A program made the position numbers and the translations under genes. From Bacteroidales bacterium (lineage in GTDB: Bacteria > Bacteroidota > Bacteroidia > Bacteroidales > P3), in NCBI GenBank assembly GCA_004551865.1, contig SFPR01000047.1, positions 1-28,718 on the forward strand: a stretch of 28,718 nucleotides of DNA. The letters are read 5' to 3'. The notes below the pieces were generated by a model that was given only the letters and a program-made list of their open reading frames with translations, was not told the DNA's origin and searched no databases. Within the stretch, counting starts at the first letter, position 1; each line of letters opens with the position of its first letter. Positions 18,135 through 25,343 of the stretch are shown in pieces.

Positions 18135-18174
18135 CAATAAAAAGTCATGGAAAAGTATTATTCCAATTCTATAC

Positions 18175-19500
18175 TTACTTTGTTGCAAGAGGGTGGTCTT
18201 CGTGGAATTTCTTAACTCTCTGTTCAAACACAGGTATCATCTGATGAGGAACCAAAGACACACAAGCTCTCACTCCCTCCAACCTTTCGCTGCGACAAAT
18301 CCTCAACGATATGGCACTTACGCCATAGTAAGCCAACTCGCTGAGCAACTCTTCTCCGCTATATCCCGGATAAGAGAACGTAAAGTAAAATCCGTCTGCC
18401 ACATCAACGTCCATATCCTTGTCATACACAATCTTGAAACCATTTTCGACCAATACCTTCTTCATTCTCTCTGCCTTGTTGCCATACTCTCTGAGTGGCT
18501 CAACAAAGTTGTACGTTCCGTCGTTGCAAGCCTTGAAGATAGCAGTAAGAGCAAACTGAGGAGAGAAAGCCGTTCCCGAAGTCAAAGCATAAAGCGAACC
18601 GAAAATCAAAGCCCTTCCGAAACAATCCTGTGTGAAGTACTTTTTCATGTAATCGGTCTTGTAATCAAACAACTCCGGACTAAGAATAGTAACCGCAATA
18701 CGCTGACCTGCATACGAGAAAGCCTTGCTTCCCGAAATCATGAGCAAGAATTTCTTTGCCCATTTTGCAACCGTCGGTTGGAAAGGAGGAACTCCGGGCT
18801 TGGAATAATCCTTTCTAAAATCCATTCCGAAATAAGCCAAGTCCTCAACCACCACAACATCATGACGATTTGCCACTTTGGCAATGATTTGAAGCTCTTG
18901 TTCGTTAAACGAGAACCAAGCCGGATTGTTAGGAGACGAATAGACTATTGCAGCAACCTCACCCGAAGAAAGATACTGTTCCAACTTTGCCTCCAACTTA
19001 TCGCCACGATAGTCGTACACATCGAAATGAATGGTCTCTATACCCAAAATAACACATTGTTGCTTCTGAACAGGAAAGCCGGGGTCGATAAACAAAATCT
19101 TGTTCTTCTTTGCGTCCAAGCGGGCAAGCGTCATAAAAGCAGCAAAGCTACCCTGCATACTTCCCACCGTAGGCACACAACAATCTTCAGGCACTTCCAC
19201 ATCAAGAAAGTTCTTCACAAACCTCGCAGTCTCATGTTTAAGCTCCTTCGTTCCGTAAATGTCGGGATAGATTGCCGCACAACCGTTTTTCAAAGCCTCA
19301 ATTTCGGCATCAACACCTATTTGTACCGCAGGAAGTCCGGGAATACCCATCTCCATTCTCACGAACTTCTCACCCGTTGCAGCTTCCACATCGTCAATAA
19401 TCTTCTTGACCTCTCTGATTGAAGCAGCTCCGACGCTCTTAATCTTGTTTTTGGCAACAATCTCATCGACCAATGCCCTGTCAAATGGTATATTTTGCAT
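18175..19500 (-). CDS. PLP-dependent aminotransferase, class I/II
   Basis: The 441-residue enzyme has a fold type I aminotransferase layout. Ser-Pro-Asn-Asn-Pro (about 189-193, with the cofactor-contacting Asn) and VVVEDLAYFGMD (Asp220 for the PLP nitrogen, Tyr223) are followed by the Schiff-base Lys259 in SGSKAFSYAGQR. The C-terminal domain contains SLRICRSERLEGVRACVSLV with the carboxylate-binding Arg. The start chosen is the ATG at 19500 (MQNIPFDRALVDEIV). The frame runs upstream to 19725, but that extension is low-quality sequence lying across a TATCTTTG promoter element. The amino acid substrate is not deducible. The gene stands alone. Confidence 0.88.
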   Translation of the reverse strand: MQNIPFDRALVDEIVAKNKIKSVGAASIREVKKIIDDVEAATGEKFVRMEMGIPGLPAVQIGVDAEIEALKNGCAAIYPDIYGTKELKHETARFVKNFLDVEVPEDCCVPTVGSMQGSFAAFMTLARLDAKKNKILFIDPGFPVQKQQCVILGIETIHFDVYDYRGDKLEAKLEQYLSSGEVAAIVYSSPNNPAWFSFNEQELQIIAKVANRHDVVVVEDLAYFGMDFRKDYSKPGVPPFQPTVAKWAKKFLLMISGSKAFSYAGQRIAVTILSPELFDYKTDYMKKYFTQDCFGRALIFGSLYALTSGTAFSPQFALTAIFKACNDGTYNFVEPLREYGNKAERMKKVLVENGFKIVYDKDMDVDVADGFYFTFSYPGYSGEELLSELAYYGVSAISLRICRSERLEGVRACVSLVPHQMIPVFEQRVKKFHEDHPLATK

Positions 19501-19670
19501 AAAATTACTGTTTTTGTTAGAATGAATATTACACTTAAATTCACACACTGACAAAAGCCCCTTCCCCTGCCTCAAAAAACTCTGACAAACCCACGTCTCT
19601 TCCAAATCAAAGCTCACAACCGACCCCACACTTTCCTCAACTATCGGCACAAAAAGCAACTTTTGTGCTG

Positions 19671-19678
19671 CAAAGATA
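19671..19678 (-). promoter_or_regulatory. Probable promoter -7 element for aminotransferase
   Basis: The minus strand reads TATCTTTG with a TTTG 16 bases upstream, about 170 bases before the ATG at 19500. The spacing is shorter than the usual 19. The stretch 19501-19843 otherwise holds the 3' region of the variable FGE-fold gene 1. Confidence 0.5.
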
Positions 19679-19734
19679 AGATATTTTTTCAAATCAAAGT
19701 AATAATCCGCCAAATAGTGCTTCAAAAATCAGCC

Positions 19735-19843
19735 CCACGTGTCGCTTCGGTCGTAGGGCTGTCGGCTCCGCTCGACCGCCACTCTCCCCTTCGCTTCCTC
19801 CCTTTCCGGGCTTAAAACGTTGGCGGATTACCTTGTGGTAAAC
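19735..19843 (-). repeat. Conserved 3' flank of variable gene 1
   Basis: The roughly 100 bases after the stop of gene 1 are nearly identical to those after gene 2 (25243-25343). They are more conserved than the coding ends just before them. The flank contains CGGTCG (19748-19753) facing CGACCG (19773-19778), a hairpin whose loop can fold further. In characterised DGRs the 3' end of the variable region is followed by a fixed initiation-of-mutagenic-homology stretch and a hairpin. Equating this flank with them is inference. Confidence 0.7.
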
Positions 19844-20884
19844 TCATAGGGCGAGACGGAGACCGCGGTTGATGCTGCGGTAGTCGGGAGTGTTGATGCT
19901 GCGAAAGGATACGCGCACACAACTATCGTTGATGTCCCAGCTGCCACCACGAAGAACGCGGCGCTCACCCTCTGACGGTCCGGTTGGATTGGTCTGAGAA
20001 TAGCTCTGATAGCGTCCATACCAATCGTTGCACCACTCATATACGTTGCCACTCATGTCATACAAGCCAAGTTCGTTGGCTTTCTTGGTCTTGACAGGAC
20101 GGGTCTTGCTGCCGCTATTACCATTGTACCACGCTACTTCGTCGGCATTGTTGCTTCCGCTGTACTTATATCCTCTGCTATGCTTGCCTCCTCTTGCTGC
20201 ATACTCCCACTCGGCTTCGGTCGGAAGACGGAACTGCTTTCCCGTCAGGCTGTTCAACTTCTCTATAAACTCTTGGCAATCGTCCCAACTTACGTACTCC
20301 ACAGGTCGCTGATTGTCGCCTGTGAACTCGGAAGGATTGCTGCCCATTACTGCCACCCACAGCTCTTGCGTTACTTCCGTCTCTCCCATATAGTAGTCCG
20401 AAAGGGTAACGCTGTGAACAGGTTTCTCGTCATTATCATAATTGGTTTGCCCCGAGGTAGCTCCCATACTGAACGTGCCACCCTCTACCTTTATCATCTT
20501 AAACTCTACACTATCGACAGTAAAAGTTTGCTCGTTAAATGAGGAGTTATTGTTATTGTTATTGTTATTGTTATTGTTATTGTTATTGTTATTGTTATTG
20601 TTATTGTTATTGTTATTGTTATTGTTATTGTTATTGTTATTGTTCCTGCTTTTGTTCTTCTGCTCTCTGAGCCATGCTCTCGCTTCGGAACATATACTTG
20701 AATCGCAGCTTCCGCACAGCAGCTCAATCTGTCTCAAAGCGTATTCCTCTCCTCTTTCGACGTATGTTTTTTTTATTCGTCTTAGCATATCTTGGCATTC
20801 GTCATCATAGCCTTGGGCTTGTGCCGCAATGCTTGCAAACATTACAAGCATCATCAATACTCTTTTTACTTTCATTCTTTTCAT
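19844..20884 (-). CDS. Exported FGE-sulfatase-fold variable protein 1, DGR target
   Basis: Protein of 346 residues (or 343 from Met4, where the paralogue starts). Layout: signal peptide to AQAQ; a Cys-rich helical domain (about 25-76, with CGSCDSSIC); a pure 33-Asn linker coded by a hexanucleotide repeat; then a formylglycine-generating-enzyme/C-type-lectin-like domain (GGTFSMG, YYMGETEVTQELW, FRLPTEAEWEYAARGG, GLYDMSGNV). The last 75 residues are the variable region. In gap-free alignment with protein 2, differences fall in NNC/NNT codons while the framework (RGG.W, VRVS, TP, GLRLAL) is fixed. FGE enzymes carry catalytic Cys pairs just after RGGS[FW]; here that pattern is absent, so it is a binder, not an enzyme. 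It lies 15 bases after the restored kinase end. No membrane anchor is seen, so the protein is periplasmic or secreted. Fold and export are clear; DGR targeting is strongly supported but indirect. Confidence 0.9.
   Translation of the reverse strand: MKRMKVKRVLMMLVMFASIAAQAQGYDDECQDMLRRIKKTYVERGEEYALRQIELLCGSCDSSICSEARAWLREQKNKSRNNNNNNNNNNNNNNNNNNNNNNNNNNNNNNNNNSSFNEQTFTVDSVEFKMIKVEGGTFSMGATSGQTNYDNDEKPVHSVTLSDYYMGETEVTQELWVAVMGSNPSEFTGDNQRPVEYVSWDDCQEFIEKLNSLTGKQFRLPTEAEWEYAARGGKHSRGYKYSGSNNADEVAWYNGNSGSKTRPVKTKKANELGLYDMSGNVYEWCNDWYGRYQSYSQTNPTGPSEGERRVLRGGSWDINDSCVRVSFRSINTPDYRSINRGLRLAL
20546..20644 (-). repeat. Hexanucleotide repeat coding poly-Asn linker
   Basis: GTTATT (plus strand) is repeated about 16.5 times without interruption, coding 33 Asn. 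As the unit is six bases, gain or loss of units keeps the frame and changes only linker length. Confidence 0.97.
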
Positions 20885-20899
20885 CTCTCTTGGCTTGTC

Positions 20900-21175
20900 T
20901 TACAAAGAATTATATCTCTTTCGTATAGTGACATCTTCCTTGTACTGCAATGCCTTGGCATAATTTTGTTTCGCTTTTTGCTTTGCTTGGGAGTCTCCCG
21001 TGTCAAAGTATTCATTGAAGTAAAAGTCTCCACGGCTCTTGTACGACTTGAAATTCGCTTCCCTTTCTTGTTGCTGTTTCTTTTGTCTCTCGGCTTGCAA
21101 CCTTGCCTGCTCTTCTTGTTGCTTCTTTTGTCTCTCGGCTTGCAACCTTGCCTGCTCTTCTTGTTGCTTCTTTTG
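20900..21175 (-). pseudogene. Out-of-frame C-terminal tail of the kinase
   Basis: This piece continues the kinase coiled-coil (QQEEQARLQAERQKK repeats) and ends in the domain EANFKSYKSRGDFYFNEYF...YAKALQYKEDVTIRKRYNSL, but in a different frame from the kinase. Removing one CAAA of a CAAACAAA pair at 21172-21179 joins it to the kinase as a 503-residue protein that ends 15 bases before the next gene. The internal ATG near 21145 is probably not a real start. Confidence 0.85.
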
Positions 21176-22415
21176 TTTGTCTCTCGGCTTGCAACCTTGC
21201 CTGCTCTTCTTGTTGCAACTTCTTTTGTCTTGCCTGCTCTTCGGCTTGCTGTTTGGCTTTAGCTTCTTGCAGTTGTTTTGACAATGTCTCTGCTATCGGC
21301 GTTTCTGTCAGCGTTTCTGTGGCTGTTTCCGTTCCTCCGCCGGAGCAGTCTTTCACTAACATGACAACAGACACAACAACAGCAATTATCAAAACAACCA
21401 TAGCTATTATTCTGATAATTCTCCGGTTTGGATTAGGGTCCAGTTTAGGCTTTGGCTTCGGTTCAGGCTTCGGTTCAGGCTTCGGAGTTGGCTTGGGTTT
21501 GGGTTTCGGCTTGGGCTTCGGCTTGGGCTTATCTCCGCTTAGGGCTTCTATAAGTCCGAGGACTTCGCTCATGGTTTGCGGGCGGTCCTTCCGCTTTTGT
21601 TGCATACACTTGTTGATAAAACCGAAGACTTCCCTGCTCATGTTTTCGGGACGGCTGAGAGTCTCTTCGTCTGCCAAGTCGGTGGAGGTGGGCGGGGTTG
21701 TGCCGCTGATTATCTTGTAGAGCGTTGCTCCAAGGGCATAGATGTCGGTCGGTGGTGTGAACTGCTTCAATCCGCCCGGGGTCATCTGCTCTATGGGTGA
21801 ATAGCCCGAAGAGTAGCCTTGTATGCTTGAACTTGTGCCTTTGCCTTCGCTGTCGTAGTGCTTCGATATGCCAAAGTCTATCAATACTGCCTTGCCACTT
21901 TGGTTTATCATGATGTTGGCAGGCTTGATGTCCAAGTGGAGTATGCCTTTGGTGTGTACGTATTGCAAGGCTTCGGCTGCTTGCTTGATATATGCTAACG
22001 CCTGCTCTTGTGCTATGGGTAGTTGCTCTGCCAAGCTCTTGCCTTCTATGTAGTCCATGACATAGTAGGCTGTGTTGTTCTCTTCAAACACGTCGTTCAC
22101 CTTCACCACTCCTTCGTGGTTCAGCTCTGCCATCGTTTTTGCTTCTTTCAAAAACTTCTCTATGTTGCGGCGTGCTACGCTCTTGTCGCTGTAGCTTACT
22201 TGTATGCCGTTGCTCTCTCGGCGAAAGTTGTCTTTCGGAAAGTATTCTTTGATGGCTACATATTTGTTCAGAAGTATGTGCCTGCCCAAATAGGTGATGC
22301 CAAAGCCTCCTTTGCCGAGGAATTTCATCAGTTCATACCTGCCGTTGCAGAGTGTTATGCCTGTCGATACTTTCAGTGCCGAGCTGTCGCTTTCTATGTG
22401 TTGTGTCTCTTCCAT
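21012..22415 (-). CDS. Membrane Ser/Thr protein kinase, tail frameshifted
   Basis: Eukaryotic-like (Hanks-type) kinase. Residues 25-290 form the kinase domain, with glycine loop GKGGFG (34-39), VAIKEY with Lys56, catalytic HLDIKPAN with Asp162, DFG at 180-182, SGYSPIEQ and TDIYALGATLYKIISG. All key residues are present. A Lys-Pro/Glu-Pro linker (about 296-328) leads to one membrane helix (333-355), so the kinase is cytoplasmic and the tail periplasmic. The tail is a Gln/Glu/Ala-rich coiled coil that contains a 45-base tandem repeat. A 4-base duplication there shifts the frame after Gln413, giving an Arg-rich alien end of this 467-residue frame instead of the natural 503-residue end at 20900. 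The kinase core is intact. It lies 40 bases after the PP2C gene. Substrates could be the FHA partners upstream; this is inference from the operon. Confidence 0.9.
   Translation of the reverse strand: MEETQHIESDSSALKVSTGITLCNGRYELMKFLGKGGFGITYLGRHILLNKYVAIKEYFPKDNFRRESNGIQVSYSDKSVARRNIEKFLKEAKTMAELNHEGVVKVNDVFEENNTAYYVMDYIEGKSLAEQLPIAQEQALAYIKQAAEALQYVHTKGILHLDIKPANIMINQSGKAVLIDFGISKHYDSEGKGTSSSIQGYSSGYSPIEQMTPGGLKQFTPPTDIYALGATLYKIISGTTPPTSTDLADEETLSRPENMSREVFGFINKCMQQKRKDRPQTMSEVLGLIEALSGDKPKPKPKPKPKPKPTPKPEPKPEPKPKPKLDPNPNRRIIRIIAMVVLIIAVVVSVVMLVKDCSGGGTETATETLTETPIAETLSKQLQEAKAKQQAEEQARQKKLQQEEQARLQAERQTKEATRRAGKVASRETKEATRRAGKVASRETKETATRKGSEFQVVQEPWRLLLQ
21068..21213 (-). repeat. 45-bp tandem repeat in kinase tail, about 3 copies
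   Basis: The unit codes the 15-residue EEQARLQAERQKKQQ. Copies are nearly identical. The copy at about 21161-21209 carries an extra TTTG (TTTGTTTG at 21172-21179 on the plus strand), which is the frameshift. Confidence 0.93.
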
Positions 22416-22455
22416 TGTTTGGTCGGGTCTGTTTCGAGATTGGTCTTCTATCTTT

Positions 22456-23490
22456 CTATTTGTTCATGTACTTTATCGCCACAAGCAGCAGTGCTACAAG
22501 GATTATCACAATGGCTATAAGACAAATCGTGATATGGTTGTTCGTTTGTGGTTTGCCTTTCTTGAATATGTGTACTTTCCTGAATATCTTGATGACTGTC
22601 TTTTTCTTTTTCTCTTTCTCTTCTTTCTTTATTTCTGCCTCTTCTGCTTGGATTTGTTCTTCCGAATGTGTTGTCTGTTGCTTTGCAGGTTCTTGCGGTC
22701 GGGTTTCGTTTGCTGTGCCTATTTCGATAAGTATGCAGGTGTGGTTGTCTTTTGTGCCTCTTTTGCATACGTTTTCTATCGCTGTGAGCTTGGCTTCGGT
22801 ATCGCTCTCTTGGTCTGCCAATATGCTGCATAGTTCTTCGTTGCTCAACTGTTCCAACACTCCATCCGAACAGAGAAAGAAGTAGTCGCCGGGTTCTATG
22901 TCTTTTTCCAAGCGGTAGTCTGCCTTGCTGTGTTTGTCGTTGGGTTGCATGGCTCTTGTGATGATGTTCTTGTGCGGGTAGTTGCGTGCTTCTTGTTCTG
23001 TCAGCTCTCCTGCTCGCAGCAATGAATTGACCAAGGAGTGGTCTATGGTCTGAAACATCAGTCCCATTGTTCCTTCTTCTTTGTTGTATTTGCTTGGTCT
23101 GATATGATATATCCTGCTGTCGCCAATATGAAAGCACCATACTCCCTCGCTGCTGAAATAAACGCAGGTGAGCGTTGTTCCCATTTTCCTTGTGTCTTGG
23201 CTTACGTCTTTCTTGTGCAGCTGCTCGTAGGCGTAGTCTAATGCTTGGTTGAAATAGTCTTCGTTTATTTCTTTGCTTTCTTCCGCGTGTTTGTCAAAAT
23301 AATCCGAGAGTGCTTCGCATACTGTTTGGCTCGCCACTTCTCCTTTGTCGTATCCGCCCATGCCGTCGCACAAGATGAACCATGGTTTGTATGTCCCTGT
23401 GCTGTCTTGTGCGTAGCGGAGGCTGTCTTCTTGGTTGTTCCTTTCGCCTATGTTGCTGAACGAAACTGCTTTCTTTATTCTTGTTTCCAT
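22456..23490 (-). CDS. PP2C-family Ser/Thr phosphatase with C-terminal anchor
   Basis: The 344-residue protein has a complete PP2C domain (about 1-250) with the metal-binding motifs: ERNNQED (Asp22), CDGMGGYDKG (Asp42), GTTLTCV, HIGDSRIYH, CSDGVLEQLSNEEL and the final KDNHTCILIEI. A charged, coiled-coil-like linker rich in Glu and Lys follows (about 265-310), then a single C-terminal membrane helix (about 317-338). It would reverse phosphorylation by the kinase 40 bases downstream at the inner membrane. It starts 12 bases after the FHA gene. The membrane anchor matches the anchored kinase and FHA protein of the same cluster. Confidence 0.94.
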   Translation of the reverse strand: METRIKKAVSFSNIGERNNQEDSLRYAQDSTGTYKPWFILCDGMGGYDKGEVASQTVCEALSDYFDKHAEESKEINEDYFNQALDYAYEQLHKKDVSQDTRKMGTTLTCVYFSSEGVWCFHIGDSRIYHIRPSKYNKEEGTMGLMFQTIDHSLVNSLLRAGELTEQEARNYPHKNIITRAMQPNDKHSKADYRLEKDIEPGDYFFLCSDGVLEQLSNEELCSILADQESDTEAKLTAIENVCKRGTKDNHTCILIEIGTANETRPQEPAKQQTTHSEEQIQAEEAEIKKEEKEKKKKTVIKIFRKVHIFKKGKPQTNNHITICLIAIVIILVALLLVAIKYMNK

Positions 23491-23502
23491 ATTGTTGTCT
23501 GT

Positions 23503-24063
23503 CTAAATGGTTTGGGTTTCGTCTTTGTCTTCTATGCAGAAGATAAAGCTTGTCTTGCCTATGCTTAGTTCGTCTTTGTGCCTGAGGAGTACTTTGGTTT
23601 CTATGGTTATGGCTTTGCCGTTGATGTGTGTAGGATTTCTTGCTCCTATGTCTCTATATACATAGTCGATGTGTGTGCCGATTTGGCGGTGTTCTATCTG
23701 TGAATGTTGGCGTGAGATGTATATGTCGTCGGGGTTGAGCTTCTCTCTGCCGAGAGTGATAACGCCTCTCGGCAAAGGGATTCTCATGTTGTCGCTCTTG
23801 CGTACAAGAAAGGCTTGTTGGCTGAGTGTGTGCTTGTGGTTTTCTATCACGTCGGTTTCGGTCTCGTTGTCTGTGGTGGTGGTTTCGCCTTGGCTGTTGT
23901 TGTTTGCTTCCGAGTAGGGTGAGCCGAACTTGCCATACGAGTTGAAGGGTGCTTGAAACCGGCACTGCGGACACAAAATGCGGGCATTGGTCTTTTGAAG
24001 TTCTTCCGGTACGTCCAACAGTGTCTTGCAGCTTGGACAGAATACTCTTACACTTTTGCTCAT
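23503..24063 (-). CDS. Zinc-ribbon plus FHA domain protein
   Basis: The 186-residue soluble protein has an N-terminal zinc ribbon of the MJ0042 type (Cys9-x2-Cys12 and Cys31-x2-Cys34; CPSCKTLLDVP, CPQCRFQAPF). A polar, Thr/Asn-rich linker (about 45-80) precedes a C-terminal FHA domain (about 84-180). The FHA domain has the phosphothreonine-binding pattern LGRE (Arg106), SRQHSQIE (117-124) and the Asn/Gly turn NPTHINGK (143-150). The Thr-rich linker (TTTT near residue 61) is a possible phosphorylation site; this is inference. It sits 12 bases upstream of PP2C and is the probable adaptor of the pathway. Confidence 0.9.
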   Translation of the reverse strand: MSKSVRVFCPSCKTLLDVPEELQKTNARILCPQCRFQAPFNSYGKFGSPYSEANNNSQGETTTTDNETETDVIENHKHTLSQQAFLVRKSDNMRIPLPRGVITLGREKLNPDDIYISRQHSQIEHRQIGTHIDYVYRDIGARNPTHINGKAITIETKVLLRHKDELSIGKTSFIFCIEDKDETQTI

Positions 24064-24092
24064 TGCCTTAGTATCTTATTGTTGTTTCACTA

Positions 24093-25040
24093 CTATAGTA
24101 AGCCTTCTGCCACATCGCTCATGTCTGTTCCCGAAACCGGTTGCGTCTCCGAAACTCCGCAACCAAGCTCCGAAACTAAAACTGCTCCTTGCGGAACGGG
24201 GATTATTTCGTCTTGTGTTATTTGACCGTCGTCGTTTGCGTCAATAGCCATGGAGTCAATTTTATCATCTTGGTTGATGTCGCAGAGTATTGCGTTGTGT
24301 CCGTTTACTTTTGCTTCCACCATGGTCATAGGGTTGCCGTCGTTGTCGGTTACAGTCGTTACTCCATAGACTTGTTGGATATTATATCTGCCGTCTTCGC
24401 CCGAGCCTGCTTCTGCCCTGTCTTGCTGATTGTTGGTTTGATGTGATACTTTCTGTACGTTCGTATTCTGTTCTGCATCTGTATCTTCTGCCACGTCTTG
24501 CTGTGGCTGGTCTTGGGTGTTGGTCTGGTGTACTTTCGCTTGCGGTGTGCCGAAAACGTTGGCTGCATATTGGTCTTTGTCTGCTTGTGACATATTGTCC
24601 CATTCGTTTTTGTAATATGTGCCATAAAGCTTGCCTCTCCACTCAAATACTCCGCCTGCTCCTACTTGCTTCCTTGCCGAGGCAAAGGCTTCATCGAAGC
24701 TCATGTCGTCTGATACTTCGGCTACTTTCACATTGCCTGCAGGAACTGCCGTATGTGTTGCTTGTGCTGCGTCTGCTTGTGTGCTCTGTTCGGCATTGCC
24801 TGCAGGAACTGCCGTATGTGCTGCATGTGTGGTCGGTTCGGGATTGTCTCCGCTTGCCATAGAAGTAAACACTACTCCCGCTGCTACTCCTGCTGCCGCC
24901 ACGCCTGCTACTCCTGCCACTTTCTTTACTCGCGAGCTTCGCTTGCTCTCTTGGCTTGTCTCTTGTTCTTCATTCACTGTCTCTTCGATGATTTGAGATT
25001 GCTCATCTACTAATTGGGTTTGTTCATCTTTTGCATTCAT
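24093..25040 (-). CDS. Membrane-anchored EF-hand protein, unknown function
   Basis: I do not recognise a named family. The 315 residues show a charged Gln/Glu-rich N-terminus (1-36). A basic patch (SSRVKK) precedes an Ala/Gly/Val hydrophobic stretch (about 41-62), probably one membrane helix with the rest outside the cytoplasm. A repeated HTAVPAGN segment follows (about 75-82 and 96-103). Next is a compact domain (about 105-163) with MSFDEAFASARKQVGAGG and FEWRGKLYGTYYKNEW, then a low-complexity Gln/Asn/Asp stretch. A final domain (218-295) contains two calcium-type loops: DINQDDKID (from 254) and the canonical EF-hand DANDDGQITQDE (267-278). It begins a sub-operon with its own promoter (25089-25120) and is followed after 29 bases by the FHA gene. 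A calcium-binding periplasmic partner is a plausible reading only. Confidence 0.75.
   Translation of the reverse strand: MNAKDEQTQLVDEQSQIIEETVNEEQETSQESKRSSRVKKVAGVAGVAAAGVAAGVVFTSMASGDNPEPTTHAAHTAVPAGNAEQSTQADAAQATHTAVPAGNVKVAEVSDDMSFDEAFASARKQVGAGGVFEWRGKLYGTYYKNEWDNMSQADKDQYAANVFGTPQAKVHQTNTQDQPQQDVAEDTDAEQNTNVQKVSHQTNNQQDRAEAGSGEDGRYNIQQVYGVTTVTDNDGNPMTMVEAKVNGHNAILCDINQDDKIDSMAIDANDDGQITQDEIIPVPQGAVLVSELGCGVSETQPVSGTDMSDVAEGLL
24731..24822 (-). repeat. Internal direct repeat coding HTAVPAGN
   Basis: A nearly perfect segment of about 27 bases occurs at 24731-24757 and 24796-24822 within the EF-hand gene. It codes THTAVPAGN and AHTAVPAGN. Confidence 0.85.
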
Positions 25041-25049
25041 GTCGATAAT

Positions 25050-25087
25050 GTTTTTTTTGTTTACACTTGTTTTTTTTGTTTACACTT
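25050..25087 (-). repeat. Two perfect 19-bp tandem copies in the leader
   Basis: The 19-base unit GTTTTTTTTGTTTACACTT (plus strand) occurs twice head to tail between the promoter and the ATG of the EF-hand gene. It doubles the A-rich leader on the coding strand. Confidence 0.95.
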
Positions 25088-25088
25088 G

Positions 25089-25120
25089 CAAAATTACATC
25101 AAACTGCTCCCCACAACAAG
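25089..25120 (-). promoter_or_regulatory. Promoter for EF-hand/FHA/PP2C/kinase genes
   Basis: The minus strand reads CTTG, 20 bases, TAATTTTG, a good Bacteroidota -7 element with slightly long spacing, 49 bases before the ATG at 25040. It would make genes 25040 to 19844 expressible apart from the LytTR promoter. The stretch 25041-25343 otherwise contains the tandem repeat and the conserved 3' flank of variable gene 2. Confidence 0.7.
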
Positions 25121-25242
25121 CGTTTTTGAGTTTACTGTTTCAACAGGGGACTTTAATCCACCAAATAGCCGTTTTACTTGACCAACTCTTGCTCTTATTC
25201 GGACAAAATCCCCGAAAAATGACCGCCAAAAACCGATGTTTT

Positions 25243-25343
25243 TTGCTTCGGTCGTAGGGCTGTCGGCTCCGCTCGACCGCCCCTCTCCCTTCGCTTCCTC
25301 CCTTTCCGGGCTTAAAACGTTGGCGGATTACCTTGTGGTAAAC
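25243..25343 (-). repeat. Conserved 3' flank of variable gene 2
   Basis: Near-identical to the flank of variable gene 1 (19735-19843), including the CGGTCG (25249-25254) and CGACCG (25274-25279) hairpin arms. Similarity stops abruptly upstream of 25243 on the plus strand. Confidence 0.75.

Noticed and set aside
17944..19422. Long plus-strand frame of 492 residues
   Set aside because: It lies antisense to the aminotransferase, has a composition typical of a shadow frame and shows no recognisable domain.
19501..19725. Longer N-terminus for the aminotransferase
   Set aside because: The extension crosses a TATCTTTG promoter element, shows no conserved features, and the fold starts well with the ATG at 19500.
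20442..20810. Leu-rich and Thr-Ile-repeat frames across the hexanucleotide repeats (also 25987-26409, 26036-26326, 26060-26269)
   Set aside because: They are by-products of reading the Asn/Asp-coding repeat in other frames; the exported protein frame has a signal peptide and a real domain.
19844..20884. Formylglycine-generating enzyme or sulfatase-modifying activity
   Set aside because: The Cys pattern expected after RGGS[FW] in active enzymes is missing, the site lies in the variable region, and no sulfatase is nearby.
20900..21145. Independent small gene with its own ATG
   Set aside because: The frame continues the kinase repeat and joins the kinase exactly when the 4-base duplication is removed.
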